NCBI GenBank assembly: GCA_910583695.1
Contig: CAJTZL010000012.1
Location: 1-55,224, forward strand
Origin: an uncultured Oscillibacter sp.
Lineage (GTDB): Bacteria; Bacillota; Clostridia; Oscillospirales; Oscillospiraceae
Direction: 5' to 3'
Length of the DNA stretch: 55,224 nucleotides
Part shown: piece after piece, positions 32,763-41,004 of the stretch
Numbering within the stretch: the first letter of the stretch is position 1
How the letters are laid out: every line of letters starts with the position of its first letter
Program-made: the position numbers and the translations under genes
Notes under the pieces: generated by a model
Told to the model about the DNA's origin: nothing
Databases searched by the model: none
What the model saw: only the letters and a program-made list of their open reading frames with translations

Positions 32763-33533
32763 ATGCAGGGAAAAGTCGAGATCGCGGGCGTCAACACCGC
32801 CAAGCTGAAGGTGCTGAAAAACGAGGAGACCATGGCCCTCCTCCGCCGGACCAAGGAGGGGGATCAGGAGGCCCGCCGCCAGCTCATCGAGGGAAACCTC
32901 CGGCTGGTGCTGTCGGTGATTCAGCGGTTTTCCAACCGGGGGGAAAATGTGGACGATCTCTTCCAGGTGGGCTGCGTGGGGCTCATCAAGGCCATCGACA
33001 ACTTCGACATCAACCAGCCGGTGAAATTTTCCACCTACGGCGTGCCTATGATCATCGGTGAGATTCGCCGCTACCTCCGGGACAACAGCGCCATCCGTGT
33101 TTCCCGGTCCATGCGGGACACGGCCTACCGGGTCCTCCAGGTCCGGGAGCGGCTGATCTCCGAGACTCAGCGGGAGCCCACGGTGGAGCAGATCGCCAAG
33201 GAGCTGGACATCCCCCGGGAGGACGTGGTTTTCGCCATGGACGCCATCGTAGATCCGGTGTCCCTCTACGAGCCGGTGTACTCCGACGGCGGAGACGCCC
33301 TGTGCGTCATGGACCAGGTCCGGGACACCCAGAACACCGACGAGCACTGGACGGACCGCATCGCCCTGAAAGACGCCCTGAAACGCCTGGACGACCGGGA
33401 GCGGCGCATCCTGTCCCTCCGGTTCTACGAGGGGAAGACCCAAATGGAGGTCTCCGCCGAAGTGGGCATCTCCCAGGCCCAGGTCTCCCGGTTGGAAAAG
33501 GGAGCCATCAACACCATCAAGAAAAATATTTGA
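32763..33533 (+). CDS. sigG: RNA polymerase sigma-G factor (late forespore)
   Basis: The 256-residue sigma-70 family protein begins with KVEIAGVNTAKLKVL, diagnostic for SigG, and has region 2 (DDLFQVGCVGLIKAIDNFDINQPVKFSTYGVPMIIGEIRR; core FSTYGVP), region 3, and region 4 with the HTH KTQMEVSAEVGISQAQVSRLEK near the C-terminus. It controls late forespore genes such as SASPs. GAGGGGG lies 8 nt before the ATG at 32763. It is monocistronic, between a sigma-F-like promoter and a terminator. Confidence 0.97.
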   Translation: MQGKVEIAGVNTAKLKVLKNEETMALLRRTKEGDQEARRQLIEGNLRLVLSVIQRFSNRGENVDDLFQVGCVGLIKAIDNFDINQPVKFSTYGVPMIIGEIRRYLRDNSAIRVSRSMRDTAYRVLQVRERLISETQREPTVEQIAKELDIPREDVVFAMDAIVDPVSLYEPVYSDGGDALCVMDQVRDTQNTDEHWTDRIALKDALKRLDDRERRILSLRFYEGKTQMEVSAEVGISQAQVSRLEKGAINTIKKNI

Positions 33534-33538
33534 CCCGG

Positions 33539-33565
33539 GGCCCGCCTCTTTTGGCGGGCCTTTTT
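33539..33565 (+). terminator. Terminator of sigG
   Basis: An 8-bp GC stem (33539-33546 with 33553-33560), 6-nt loop, then TTTTT. Confidence 0.92.
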
Positions 33566-33576
33566 CGCGGTTTCCC

Positions 33577-33605
33577 TTGTATTTCCTCCCGGGAACTGCT
33601 ATAAT
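33577..33605 (+). promoter_or_regulatory. Sigma-A promoter of the M50-scp-rluB run
   Basis: TTGTAT (33577-33582), 17 bp, TATAAT (33600-33605), 26 nt before the M50 ATG. It may serve the whole 33.6-38.8 kb gene run. Confidence 0.8.
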
Positions 33606-33631
33606 GAAACAACTATGAAAGGGGGAGGACC

Positions 33632-34291
33632 ATGGATTTCGGCGGCCTTATCCGCTCCATTGACTGGAACTGGCTGGAAACCACGGTGACACGGGTCCTG
33701 GCCGTCCTCCTCTGCCTGACGGTCCACGAGACCTGCCACGGTCTGGCGGCCTATGCCCTGGGGGACCCCACGGCCCGGGACCGCCATCGCCTGAGCCTGA
33801 ATCCTTTGCGGCACATCGACTGGCTGGGCCTTGCCATGATGCTGGCGGTGGGCTTCGGCTGGGCCAGGCCCGTGCCGGTGGATCCCCGGTATTTTAAAAG
33901 GCCCAAGCAGGGCATGGCCCTCACCGCCCTGGCGGGGCCGGTTTCCAATTTGCTGCTGGCTCTGCTGGCGGTGTTTCTCAGCCGGGAGATTTATGTTCGC
34001 GGAACCTGGATGCCGATGGGGCCCCGGGTGTTCCTCTTCCAGTTCCTGCTTTACACGCTGGCCCCGCTGTCCGTCGGCCTGGGGCTTTTTAACCTGCTGC
34101 CCGTTCCGCCTCTGGACGGGAGCAAGGTGCTGGGAGCCTTTCTGCCGGACCGAGCCTACTTCGGCCTGATGCGCTATGAGCGCTACGGCATGTTCCTGCT
34201 GCTGGCCCTGAGCTGGTTCGGCGTCACGGGGGACCTGATCAGCGGGGCGATCCTGGAGGTTTACCGCTTCTTGTTCGAGCTGTTTTTCTAA
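33632..34291 (+). CDS. Site-2 protease family (M50) membrane metalloprotease
   Basis: The 219-residue protein has the zinc site HETCH (HExxH) in its first membrane helix at about residues 32-36 and the second motif NLLPVPPLDGSKV (N-x-x-P-x-P-P-x-DG) near 155-167. About five to six membrane segments are predicted, without a PDZ domain. It is of the short YwhC/Rv0359 type, often placed beside scpAB in Firmicutes, as here. The substrate is unknown. GGGGGAGG precedes the ATG at 33632. Confidence 0.93.
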   Translation: MDFGGLIRSIDWNWLETTVTRVLAVLLCLTVHETCHGLAAYALGDPTARDRHRLSLNPLRHIDWLGLAMMLAVGFGWARPVPVDPRYFKRPKQGMALTALAGPVSNLLLALLAVFLSREIYVRGTWMPMGPRVFLFQFLLYTLAPLSVGLGLFNLLPVPPLDGSKVLGAFLPDRAYFGLMRYERYGMFLLLALSWFGVTGDLISGAILEVYRFLFELFF

Positions 34292-34329
34292 ATCCGCCCG
34301 GGACGGTTCCGGCGCGGTGGGAGGTGTCT

Positions 34330-35124
34330 TTGGAAAGTCCCGTATTCAAACTGGAAAAGGTGGTCCACTCCCGGACGGAGGAGCTGCAGGACTTCGAGGG
34401 CCCTCTGGATTTGATCTTATTTTTGCTGGGAAAGAACAAGATGGAGATCCAGGACATCTCCATCTCCCTGATCTGCGACCAGTATTTAAGCTGGCTGGAC
34501 CGCCGTCAGCAGCTGGACCTGGAGGTGGCCAGCGAGTTTGCCGCCATGGCCTCCCATCTGGTGTACCTCAAAACCCGGATGCTCCTTTCCATAGAGGACG
34601 AGGAGGCCAAGAGCGAAATGGAGGCCCTGATTCAATCCCTGGAGGAACGCCGCCGGGGGGAGAGCTACGCCTATGTGAAGGCCATGGGGGAGAAGCTGGC
34701 CCCCCTGGGTGAGTTCGGGCGGAGCGTCTGTGTCCGGGGGCCGGAGCCTCTGAAGCCCGGGGAGATTGCGTATGACCACCAGCCCCAGGACCTTCTGCGG
34801 GCTATGCGGGAGCTCCAGGCAAGGGCGGAACGGAAGCTGCCGCCTCCCAAGGCGGCCTTTCAAGAAATCGCCCAGTACGAGCCCTACCCAGTGGAGCGGA
34901 AGGCCCTGGACATTCTGCGCCGCTTGAAAGACGGGACCGTCACCCGCTTCCTCCAGCTCTTTCGCGGGAGCCGGAGCCGCAGCGAGGTGGTGGCGACCTT
35001 CCTGGCGGTGCTGGAGCTCTGCCGGTCCCACGTGCTGCAATTGACGGGCTCAGAGTCGGAATGCACCGTCCGTCAGGTGGGAGACCCGCCGGAGCATCTC
35101 GCCGCCCAGGCGGAGGAAACCTAA
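34330..35124 (+). CDS. scpA: Segregation and condensation protein A
   Basis: The protein of about 264 residues is the kleisin of the SMC-ScpAB condensin complex. It has the N-terminal EELQDFEGPLDLILFLLGKNKMEIQDI SMC-binding helical segment, a variable middle, and a C-terminal winged helix (TRFLQLFRGSRSRSEVVATFLAVLEL). I prefer the TTG at 34330, which follows GGGAGG by 5 nt, but a GTG at 34324 is in frame and equally reported for such genes. scpB follows 9 nt later. The gene leads the conserved scpA-scpB-DUF2953-gerW-dacB-rluB order. Confidence 0.93.
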   Translation: MESPVFKLEKVVHSRTEELQDFEGPLDLILFLLGKNKMEIQDISISLICDQYLSWLDRRQQLDLEVASEFAAMASHLVYLKTRMLLSIEDEEAKSEMEALIQSLEERRRGESYAYVKAMGEKLAPLGEFGRSVCVRGPEPLKPGEIAYDHQPQDLLRAMRELQARAERKLPPPKAAFQEIAQYEPYPVERKALDILRRLKDGTVTRFLQLFRGSRSRSEVVATFLAVLELCRSHVLQLTGSESECTVRQVGDPPEHLAAQAEET

Positions 35125-35133
35125 GGAGGCCCC

Positions 35134-35739
35134 ATGGAGAGAAAGGAAATCGAATCCGCCGTAGAGGCGATCTTGTTCGCCTCCGGCGAGCCCATGCAGA
35201 TAAAGCGCCTCTGTGCCGCCCTGGAGCTGGCCCGTCCCGCCGTGGAGCGGGCGCTGAAGGACCTGGGTGATCATTACGCCTTTGACCAGCGGGGCATTCG
35301 GCTGGTCCGGATGGACGACTGCTGGCAGCTTTGCTCCGCCCCGGAGTTCGCTGGCGCGGTGCACCGGGCCCTGGAGGTCCGGAAGCCCTCCAAGCTCAGC
35401 CAGCCGGCCCTGGAGGCCCTGACAATTATTGCCTATTACCAACCCACCACCCGGGCTTATGTGGATCAGATTCGGGGCGTGGACAGCTCCTATACCATGA
35501 GCCTGCTTCTCAACCGGGACCTCATTGAAGAGTGTGGGCGGCTGCAGGTCCCGGGGAGGCCCCGGCTGTACCGAACCACCAAACAGTTTCTCCGAGCCTT
35601 TCACCTCAGCAGCCTGGAGGACCTGCCGGAGCTGACGGAGCCCTCCGGGGAGGAGGACCCCCTGGACCCGGAGACCGACGGCCAGATGCGCCTGGGGGAA
35701 AACGGAGAGATCATGTCCTCCCAGGAGGAGACGGAATAA
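35134..35739 (+). CDS. scpB: Segregation and condensation protein B
   Basis: The 201-residue protein has two winged-helix domains and pairs as a dimer with ScpA in the condensin complex. Typical features are the start IESAVEAILFASGEPM, KLSQPALEALTIIAYYQPTTRAYVDQIRGVDS at about residues 88-118 and PGRPRLYRTT near 147. The C-terminal 40 residues are acidic and probably disordered. AAGGAGG precedes the ATG at 35134. A DUF2953 gene follows after 18 nt. Confidence 0.96.
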   Translation: MERKEIESAVEAILFASGEPMQIKRLCAALELARPAVERALKDLGDHYAFDQRGIRLVRMDDCWQLCSAPEFAGAVHRALEVRKPSKLSQPALEALTIIAYYQPTTRAYVDQIRGVDSSYTMSLLLNRDLIEECGRLQVPGRPRLYRTTKQFLRAFHLSSLEDLPELTEPSGEEDPLDPETDGQMRLGENGEIMSSQEETE

Positions 35740-35757
35740 GGAAAGGAGGCGCCGCCT

Positions 35758-36453
35758 GTGGTATGGCTATGGATTTTGGCGGTTATCCTACTGCTGACCG
35801 CCCTGCTCTGCCGGACCCGGGTGGGCGTCTGGGCGGCCTTTGGCGGGGGGGACCTCCGCCTGGACGTGAAATTCGGCCTCCTGCGGGTACATATCCTTCC
35901 CGCCGGACCCAAAAAGCCGAAGAAGCCGAAAGAAGAAAAGCCTCCCAAGGAGAAGAAAGAGAAAGAGCCGAAAAAGCCGAAACCCAGGCTCTCCTTCACC
36001 CTGGAGGACGGGAAGGACGCCCTTCAAACGCTGTTCCCGCCGCTGAAACGGGCCCTGCGCCGGACCCGCCGGGGGATACGCGTAAAGCCCCTGCGGCTCT
36101 CTTTGGAGCTGGGAGGCCAGGAGGACCCCGCCGCCGCGGCCCAGCTTTACGGAGAGCTCCAGGCCGCCGTCTGGACGGGGATGCCCCTGCTGGAGCGGCT
36201 GCTGGACATCCGGGACCCGTACATTCACACCGGCGTGGACTTCAACGCCCCAGCTGCGGCGGCGGAGGGGGAGATCGGCGTCACCCTCCGGATTGGAACC
36301 CTGCTGGCGGCGGGCTTTGGCATGGCCTTCCCGGCCCTGGGCTGGTTTCTGCGCTGGCGGAAGCGGTGCAGGACCCGGCCTCCGAAGCCGGAGAAGAAGG
36401 CCGGAAAGAATCCTCCGCCGGAGGAGCCGCCAACGGAAAATCCGGCCGCATAG
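35758..36453 (+). CDS. DUF2953 domain-containing membrane protein
   Basis: The 231-residue protein starts with one hydrophobic helix (about residues 2-18), then a beta segment (VWAAFGGGDLRLDVKFGLLRVHILP), a lysine/proline-rich low-complexity linker (about 50-75), the DUF2953 core, a second hydrophobic segment near 185-205 and a Lys/Pro-rich tail. B. subtilis homologues (YtfI) are encoded beside ytfJ. The function is unknown, possibly sporulation-linked because gerW follows. The GTG at 35758 is 9 nt after AAAGGAGG. Confidence 0.85.
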   Translation: MVWLWILAVILLLTALLCRTRVGVWAAFGGGDLRLDVKFGLLRVHILPAGPKKPKKPKEEKPPKEKKEKEPKKPKPRLSFTLEDGKDALQTLFPPLKRALRRTRRGIRVKPLRLSLELGGQEDPAAAAQLYGELQAAVWTGMPLLERLLDIRDPYIHTGVDFNAPAAAAEGEIGVTLRIGTLLAAGFGMAFPALGWFLRWRKRCRTRPPKPEKKAGKNPPPEEPPTENPAA

Positions 36454-36512
36454 ACACGCTTGAACGGAAACGGACTTGATAAAAACGGACGGCAGAAGAA
36501 AGGACGTACAAG

Positions 36513-36920
36513 ATGGACAACACGATGGACAAAAAGAACCCGGTCAGCGAGCTGATGCGCTCCACGATTGAGAAGGTCCACGAGCTGGCGGACACCAACA
36601 CGATTGTGGGCCAGCCCATCCACACCCCCGACGGTGTGACCCTGATTCCCATTTCCCGGGTCAGCTTCGGCTTCGGCAGCGGCGGCGGGGACTATGGAAA
36701 GGCGCAGCCCAGGGGCTTCGGCGGCGGCGGCGGCGCGGGAGTGAAGATCGACCCCGTGGCCTTCCTGACCATCAAGGACGGCGTGACCCGGGTCCTGCCG
36801 GTGGCGGCGCCTCCTGTGACCACCCTGGACCGCATCGTGGAGATGGCGCCGGACCTGATGGACAAGGCGGAAAAATTTCTGGACAAGAAAAAGGCGGAGA
36901 AGGAGCAAGAAACCGTCTGA
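36513..36920 (+). CDS. ytfJ: GerW family sporulation protein YtfJ
   Basis: The 135-residue protein has the family hallmarks TIVGQPIHTPDGVTLIPISRVSFGFGSGGGD at about residues 30-60, a glycine-rich stretch (about 67-76) and a second beta unit ending VTRVLPV. GerW/YtfJ is needed for normal L-alanine germination response in B. subtilis spores. AAAGGA lies before the ATG at 36513. Its neighbours (DUF2953 before, DacB after) match the order in other clostridia. Confidence 0.94.
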   Translation: MDNTMDKKNPVSELMRSTIEKVHELADTNTIVGQPIHTPDGVTLIPISRVSFGFGSGGGDYGKAQPRGFGGGGGAGVKIDPVAFLTIKDGVTRVLPVAAPPVTTLDRIVEMAPDLMDKAEKFLDKKKAEKEQETV

Positions 36921-36969
36921 CCTGGACATACTAACATCACTTGACTGCTGACGAACGGAGTGATGACGC

Positions 36970-38088
36970 TTGCCTAAAACTTTTCCCCTCCGGCGGGCCG
37001 GGGCGCTGCTGCTGGCCCTGGCCTGCCTGTTGACGGGCCGGGCGGAGGCGGTGGAGGTCTCCGCCTCCGCCGCCGTTTTGATGGACATGGACAGCGGCCG
37101 GGTGCTCTACGAGCGGAACGCCGGAGCCCGGATGCTGATTGCCAGCACCACGAAGATTCTGACGGCTCTGGTGGCCATTCGGGACGGAAAGCTGTCGGAC
37201 ACGGTGAGGGTGAGCCGGGAGGCCGCTTACACGGAGGGCTCCTCCATGTACCTGAAGGAAGGGGAGGAGCTGACCCTGGAGACGTTGCTCTACGGCCTGC
37301 TCCTCTGCTCCGGAAACGACGCCGCCGTGGCGGTGGCGGAGCATGTGGGGGGCAGCGTGGAGGGCTTTGTGGAGCGGATGAACGAGACGGCAATGGAATT
37401 GGGAATGGAGGATTCCTCCTTCGCAAACCCCAACGGCCTGGATGACGAGGCGCACTACTCCACCGCCCATGACATGGCCCTCCTGGCTCGGGCGGCCATG
37501 GGAAACGAGACGCTGGTCCGCATCGCCTCCACCCGGACGGTGAGCATTGCCGGGCGGACCATGACAAACCACAACAAGCTGCTGCAGCTCGTGGACGGAT
37601 GCCTTGGCCTGAAAACCGGCTATACCCGGGCGGCGGGTCGGACCCTGGTGAGCTGCGCGGAGCGGAACGGCCAGCGGCTCATCGCCGTGACCCTCCAGGA
37701 CGGCAACGACTGGGCGGACCACCAGAGCCTCTACGACTACGGGTTTTCCGCCTTTCCGGCGAAGCGGATGGCGCAGCTGGGCCATGAGCTGACCCAAAAA
37801 GACGGGATTTCCCTCCTGGCGGCGGACAGCTTCGCCTGGCCCCTGGCCCAGGGGGAGACCCTGGAGACCGGCCTGGAGCTGGACCGGGAGCTGGCCGCGC
37901 CCCTCCGGGCGGGGACCCGGGTGGGGGAGGCAGTGTTTACCCTGAACGGCAGAGAGGTGGGCCGGGTTGCCCTTCTTGCCGGAAAGGATTACACGCTTTC
38001 GGAGGGAGCCGCCGGGGCGGATTCCGGCAAGGCTCCCCTGGAGCTGGAGACGGAGACCGCCATGACGGTCCTGCGGAAGTACAGGTGA
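36970..38088 (+). CDS. dacB: D-alanyl-D-alanine carboxypeptidase (DacB/DacF type PBP)
   Basis: The 372-residue S11-family enzyme has an N-terminal signal peptide (about residues 1-27, cleaved near GRAEA-VE). Its active-site motifs are all present: SxxK as STTK (about residues 59-62), SxN as SGN (about 115-117) and KTG (about 218-220). A C-terminal PBP5_C-type beta domain follows. It trims peptidoglycan pentapeptides; next to gerW it may serve spore cortex. The start is a TTG at 36970, since an in-frame TGA lies directly upstream and no ATG precedes the signal sequence; CGGAG is 10 nt upstream. Confidence 0.93.
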   Translation: MPKTFPLRRAGALLLALACLLTGRAEAVEVSASAAVLMDMDSGRVLYERNAGARMLIASTTKILTALVAIRDGKLSDTVRVSREAAYTEGSSMYLKEGEELTLETLLYGLLLCSGNDAAVAVAEHVGGSVEGFVERMNETAMELGMEDSSFANPNGLDDEAHYSTAHDMALLARAAMGNETLVRIASTRTVSIAGRTMTNHNKLLQLVDGCLGLKTGYTRAAGRTLVSCAERNGQRLIAVTLQDGNDWADHQSLYDYGFSAFPAKRMAQLGHELTQKDGISLLAADSFAWPLAQGETLETGLELDRELAAPLRAGTRVGEAVFTLNGREVGRVALLAGKDYTLSEGAAGADSGKAPLELETETAMTVLRKYR

Positions 38089-38094
38089 AGTGCG

Positions 38095-38820
38095 ATGGAA
38101 GAACGACTGCAAAAGCTCCTCTCCGCCGCCGGGGTTTGCTCCCGGCGGACGGCGGAGGGGTACATAGAGGCGGGCCGGGTGACGGTGAACGGCGAGACCG
38201 CCCGGCTGGGAGCCAAGGCCGACCCGGACCGGGACGACGTCCGCCTGGACGGCCGTCCCCTGCCCAGGCGGGCGGAGCCGGTGTATCTCCTTTTGAACAA
38301 GCCACGGGGCTATGTCACCACCCTCTCCGACGAAAAGGGCCGGAGGACCGTGGCGGAGCTGGTGGTGGACTGCGGCGTCCGGGTGTATCCGGTGGGCCGT
38401 CTGGACCTGGACTCCGAGGGGCTGCTGCTGCTGACCAACGACGGGGAGCTGGCCCGGCGTCTGGCCCATCCCAGCGGGGAGGTAGAGAAGACCTACCACG
38501 TCTGGGTCCGGGGCCCGGTGGAGGGAGCGGCGGAGCGCCTTTCCCGCCTTCGGGATCTGGAAAAGGAGCCCATTCGCCCCGCCCGGACGGAGACCCTCCG
38601 GCAGGAAGGGGATACGGCAAAGCTGGCGGTTACGATCCGCCAGGGGAAAAACCGTCAGGTCCGCCGCATGTGCGCCGCCTGCGGCCTGGAGGTCAAGCGC
38701 CTCCGCCGGGTGCGGGAGCACACGCTGACCTTGGGGAGCCTGCCGCCGGGGAAATGGCGGTATCTGACGGCGGCGGAGATCAAGGCTCTGCGAGAGGACC
38801 GGCGGAAACGAGACGGCTGA
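38095..38820 (+). CDS. rluB: rRNA pseudouridine synthase (RluB/RsuA family)
   Basis: The 241-residue protein has an N-terminal S4 RNA-binding domain (ERLQKLLSAAGVCSRRTAEGYIEAGRVTVNG) and a catalytic domain with LLNKPRGYVTT and the active-site GRLDLDSEGLLLLTNDG (catalytic Asp in RLD). A C-terminal GKNRQVRRM motif is typical of RsuA/RluB enzymes, which modify 23S rRNA near position 2605. It lies 6 nt after dacB and closes the scp-rluB cluster. The 38821-39041 gap after it contains only the TetR promoter. Confidence 0.95.
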   Translation: MEERLQKLLSAAGVCSRRTAEGYIEAGRVTVNGETARLGAKADPDRDDVRLDGRPLPRRAEPVYLLLNKPRGYVTTLSDEKGRRTVAELVVDCGVRVYPVGRLDLDSEGLLLLTNDGELARRLAHPSGEVEKTYHVWVRGPVEGAAERLSRLRDLEKEPIRPARTETLRQEGDTAKLAVTIRQGKNRQVRRMCAACGLEVKRLRRVREHTLTLGSLPPGKWRYLTAAEIKALREDRRKRDG

Positions 38821-38973
38821 ACCGGTCCTCCCGGTGCAAATCCCGGCCGGAGCGCCTGGAGCGTCCGCCCCTCTCCCGGGGCCCCTGCGCTTTCGACAGA
38901 AGGTGCAGGCTGCTCCTGCTTCCCAAGCCTCCTGTAAAATGCGCGAAAGAAGGCGCCCCGCGTAAAAAGGGTA

Positions 38974-39002
38974 TTGTCAAAAGACCTGGATTGAGATATA
39001 AT
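38974..39002 (+). promoter_or_regulatory. Sigma-A promoter of the TetR gene
   Basis: TTGTCA (38974-38979), 17 bp, TATAAT (38997-39002), placing the start of transcription about 32 nt before the GTG start codon. Confidence 0.85.
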
Positions 39003-39041
39003 AAATCCTCAAGCGGCACGGAGGGTTATTTAGAGGGGGGA

Positions 39042-39665
39042 GTGGTCACGCTGGATGACACCAAAACCCGCATCATCTTCGCTGCGATGAAGGCCGTGCG
39101 GCAGTATGGCCTGGAGGGCGTGCGCATCCAGAATGTCAGTGAGCTGGCGAGCATCTCCCCCGGGGCGATTTACCGCTATTTCGACGGGAAAGAGCAGCTG
39201 ATCGTGGAGTGCTTCACTTACGTGGACAAACAGGCGGCGGCGATTTTTGAGCATCTGAAGGTCAACCCTCTGTCCATGCTCACCGATCCCATGGGAGCGG
39301 TAAAGGGATTGTGGCTGCCCTATTTCCGGTTTTGGACGGCGCACCCGGATGAGACCGTATTCTATCACCGCTTCCGGGACAGCACCTTTTTCCCCAAGTA
39401 CGATAAAAGCCGGGACGTGACCTATTTCAAGACCTTCATCGGCATGGTCAACATCTTCAAGAAGGTGTTTCCCAGCCTGGACAGGATGAACCAGGACCTG
39501 CTGTGGCTCCATGTCCTGACCTCCACGGTGATGTACGCGAAATACGTGGTGGAGGGGGTGCTCCCTAACAATCAGGAGACGGAAGACACGGTGTTTCAAT
39601 TGCTGACCACCGGCCTGAGCGGCTATCTGAAACCGGAAAAACCTAAAAAGAAAAAATGCGAATGA
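39042..39665 (+). CDS. TetR/AcrR family transcriptional regulator
   Basis: The 207-residue protein has a TetR-type DNA-binding domain: IIFAAMKAVRQYGLEGVRIQNVSELASISPGAIYRYFDGKEQLI at about residues 9-52. A ligand/dimerisation domain follows, with no recognisable ligand signature. The tail is lysine-rich. The GTG at 39042 is the first start after the promoter and is preceded by GAGGGGGG; longer readings run through the promoter. Two AT-rich palindromes at 39707-39783, after its own terminator, are candidate binding sites and would place the GGDEF gene under its control. Confidence 0.9.
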   Translation: MVTLDDTKTRIIFAAMKAVRQYGLEGVRIQNVSELASISPGAIYRYFDGKEQLIVECFTYVDKQAAAIFEHLKVNPLSMLTDPMGAVKGLWLPYFRFWTAHPDETVFYHRFRDSTFFPKYDKSRDVTYFKTFIGMVNIFKKVFPSLDRMNQDLLWLHVLTSTVMYAKYVVEGVLPNNQETEDTVFQLLTTGLSGYLKPEKPKKKKCE

Positions 39666-39695
39666 AAACGCACCGCTGAAGGGCGGTTCGTTTTT
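39666..39695 (+). terminator. Terminator of the TetR gene
   Basis: An 11-position stem with one mismatch (39666-39676 with 39683-39693), then continuing T-run. Confidence 0.8.
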
Positions 39696-39706
39696 GACGT
39701 CCTAAA

Positions 39707-39783
39707 AATAAATGTTTATTCATAATGCTGTTTGTTCTGCCCGCAAGGGTTCTTTTTCAGCCCTGAAGTAAATAAACATTTAC
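39707..39783. promoter_or_regulatory. Pair of inverted AT-rich palindromes, candidate TetR operators
   Basis: The core TAAATGTTTATT occurs at 39709-39720 on the plus strand and at 39771-39782 on the minus strand. Each core lies in its own palindrome: AATAAA-TG-TTTATT (39707-39720) and GTAAAT-AAAC-ATTTAC (39768-39783). They sit between the TetR terminator and the GGDEF gene. Confidence 0.6.
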
Positions 39784-39932
39784 TTTTTGCGTGGCAAGGC
39801 GCTTCCTGACCTGAGGCCCGGGCGGAGGAAAATACGCTTCGCCGGGAGATGCGGTCTTCGGCTTTCCAGGGAGCGCCGTCCCGCTTCAAGGCGGGCGGGA
39901 GGAACGAAAACAAAGAGGTTAGAGGTGCGAAT

Positions 39933-40850
39933 ATGGAAAAGATTCTGATTGTGGACGACAGCGCCGTACAGGCGGCCCAGCTGAAGTCCATCCTGGAAGA
40001 CGAGTACGACGTGTCCATTGCCCAGACGGCGGAGGACGGACTGCGCCGCGTGAACAGCGAGAATGTTTCTCTGGTTCTGCTGGATGTGGTGATGCCCGGG
40101 ATGGACGGCTTTACGCTGCTGAAAAAGCTCCAGGAGGAGGTCATCACCCAAAGCATCCCGGTGATTTTGATTACCAGCCTTTCCGATGTGGAAAACGAAC
40201 AGCACGGGCTGGTCCTGGGAGCGGTGGACTATATCACAAAACCCTTCCATTCCCTGGTGGTGAAGGCCAGGGTCAACACGCACATCAAACTGTATAATTT
40301 CCGCCGTCAGGCGGAGCGGCAGTCCCTGACCGATCAGCTGACCGGAGTTGCAAACCGGCGCAGGTATGAGCACTACAGCCTGATGAAGTGGCAGGAGGCC
40401 GTCCGTCTGCAGGTTCCGTTTTCCATCTGCATGTTTGACATCGACCATTTCAAGGCCTACAACGACGCCTTCGGCCATCCCGCCGGAGATAAGGTGATTG
40501 CCGCCGTCGCGGAAACGGCGGCCTCTCATCTGCACCGGGGCACGGATTTTCTTGCCCGGTATGGCGGAGAGGAGTTTGTGGCGCTGGTCCTGGGAGATTC
40601 CTCGGAAAAGATCTTTGCCCATTTGAAAAGGATCCGGCAGGCGATTGAGGACCTCCGCATTCCCCATGAGCCCTCCGTCTCCCAATGGGTCACGGCCAGC
40701 ATCGGGGGCGTTACCGTGGTGCCCCCGGCGAAAAGCTCCTATGGGTTTTATTTGCAGATCGCCGACACCATGCTCTACGATGCGAAGAAGCGGGGCCGGA
40801 ACCAGGTGGTCTGGGCCAACGAGCATCTGGCGCCCCTCTGGGAAAAATAG
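39933..40850 (+). CDS. Response regulator receiver-GGDEF protein (diguanylate cyclase)
   Basis: The 305-residue cytosolic protein has an N-terminal CheY-like receiver (ILIVDDS at 4-10, phospho-acceptor D in LLLDVVMPGMDG near residue 52, conserved K in YITKPFH near 105) and a C-terminal GGDEF domain with SLTDQLTGVANRR and an active-site GGEEF (about 211-215). It would make cyclic di-GMP when phosphorylated. It has no linked histidine kinase here. The ATG at 39933 follows GAGGTG. The preceding palindromes suggest TetR control. Confidence 0.93.
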   Translation: MEKILIVDDSAVQAAQLKSILEDEYDVSIAQTAEDGLRRVNSENVSLVLLDVVMPGMDGFTLLKKLQEEVITQSIPVILITSLSDVENEQHGLVLGAVDYITKPFHSLVVKARVNTHIKLYNFRRQAERQSLTDQLTGVANRRRYEHYSLMKWQEAVRLQVPFSICMFDIDHFKAYNDAFGHPAGDKVIAAVAETAASHLHRGTDFLARYGGEEFVALVLGDSSEKIFAHLKRIRQAIEDLRIPHEPSVSQWVTASIGGVTVVPPAKSSYGFYLQIADTMLYDAKKRGRNQVVWANEHLAPLWEK

Positions 40851-40969
40851 CGGCCCCTCCGGCGCATGAGGCCCGCGGGCCTTTGGCGGCGGATGGGGGA
40901 GGGCTCCGGCCGCTCCGGAAGGCGGGGCCGCTAAAGGGCCGTTCAGAAAAATTTCATATACCGTATATC

Positions 40970-40998
40970 TTGCATATTTTCCCCGTCTGTGCTATACT
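40970..40998 (+). promoter_or_regulatory. Promoter of the OLE RNA-oapA operon
   Basis: TTGCAT (40970-40975), 17 bp, TATACT (40993-40998). Transcription would start near 41005. The stretch 40851-40969 before it holds only a GC palindrome near 40870-40882. Confidence 0.8.
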
Positions 40999-41004
40999 AT
41001 TCCC

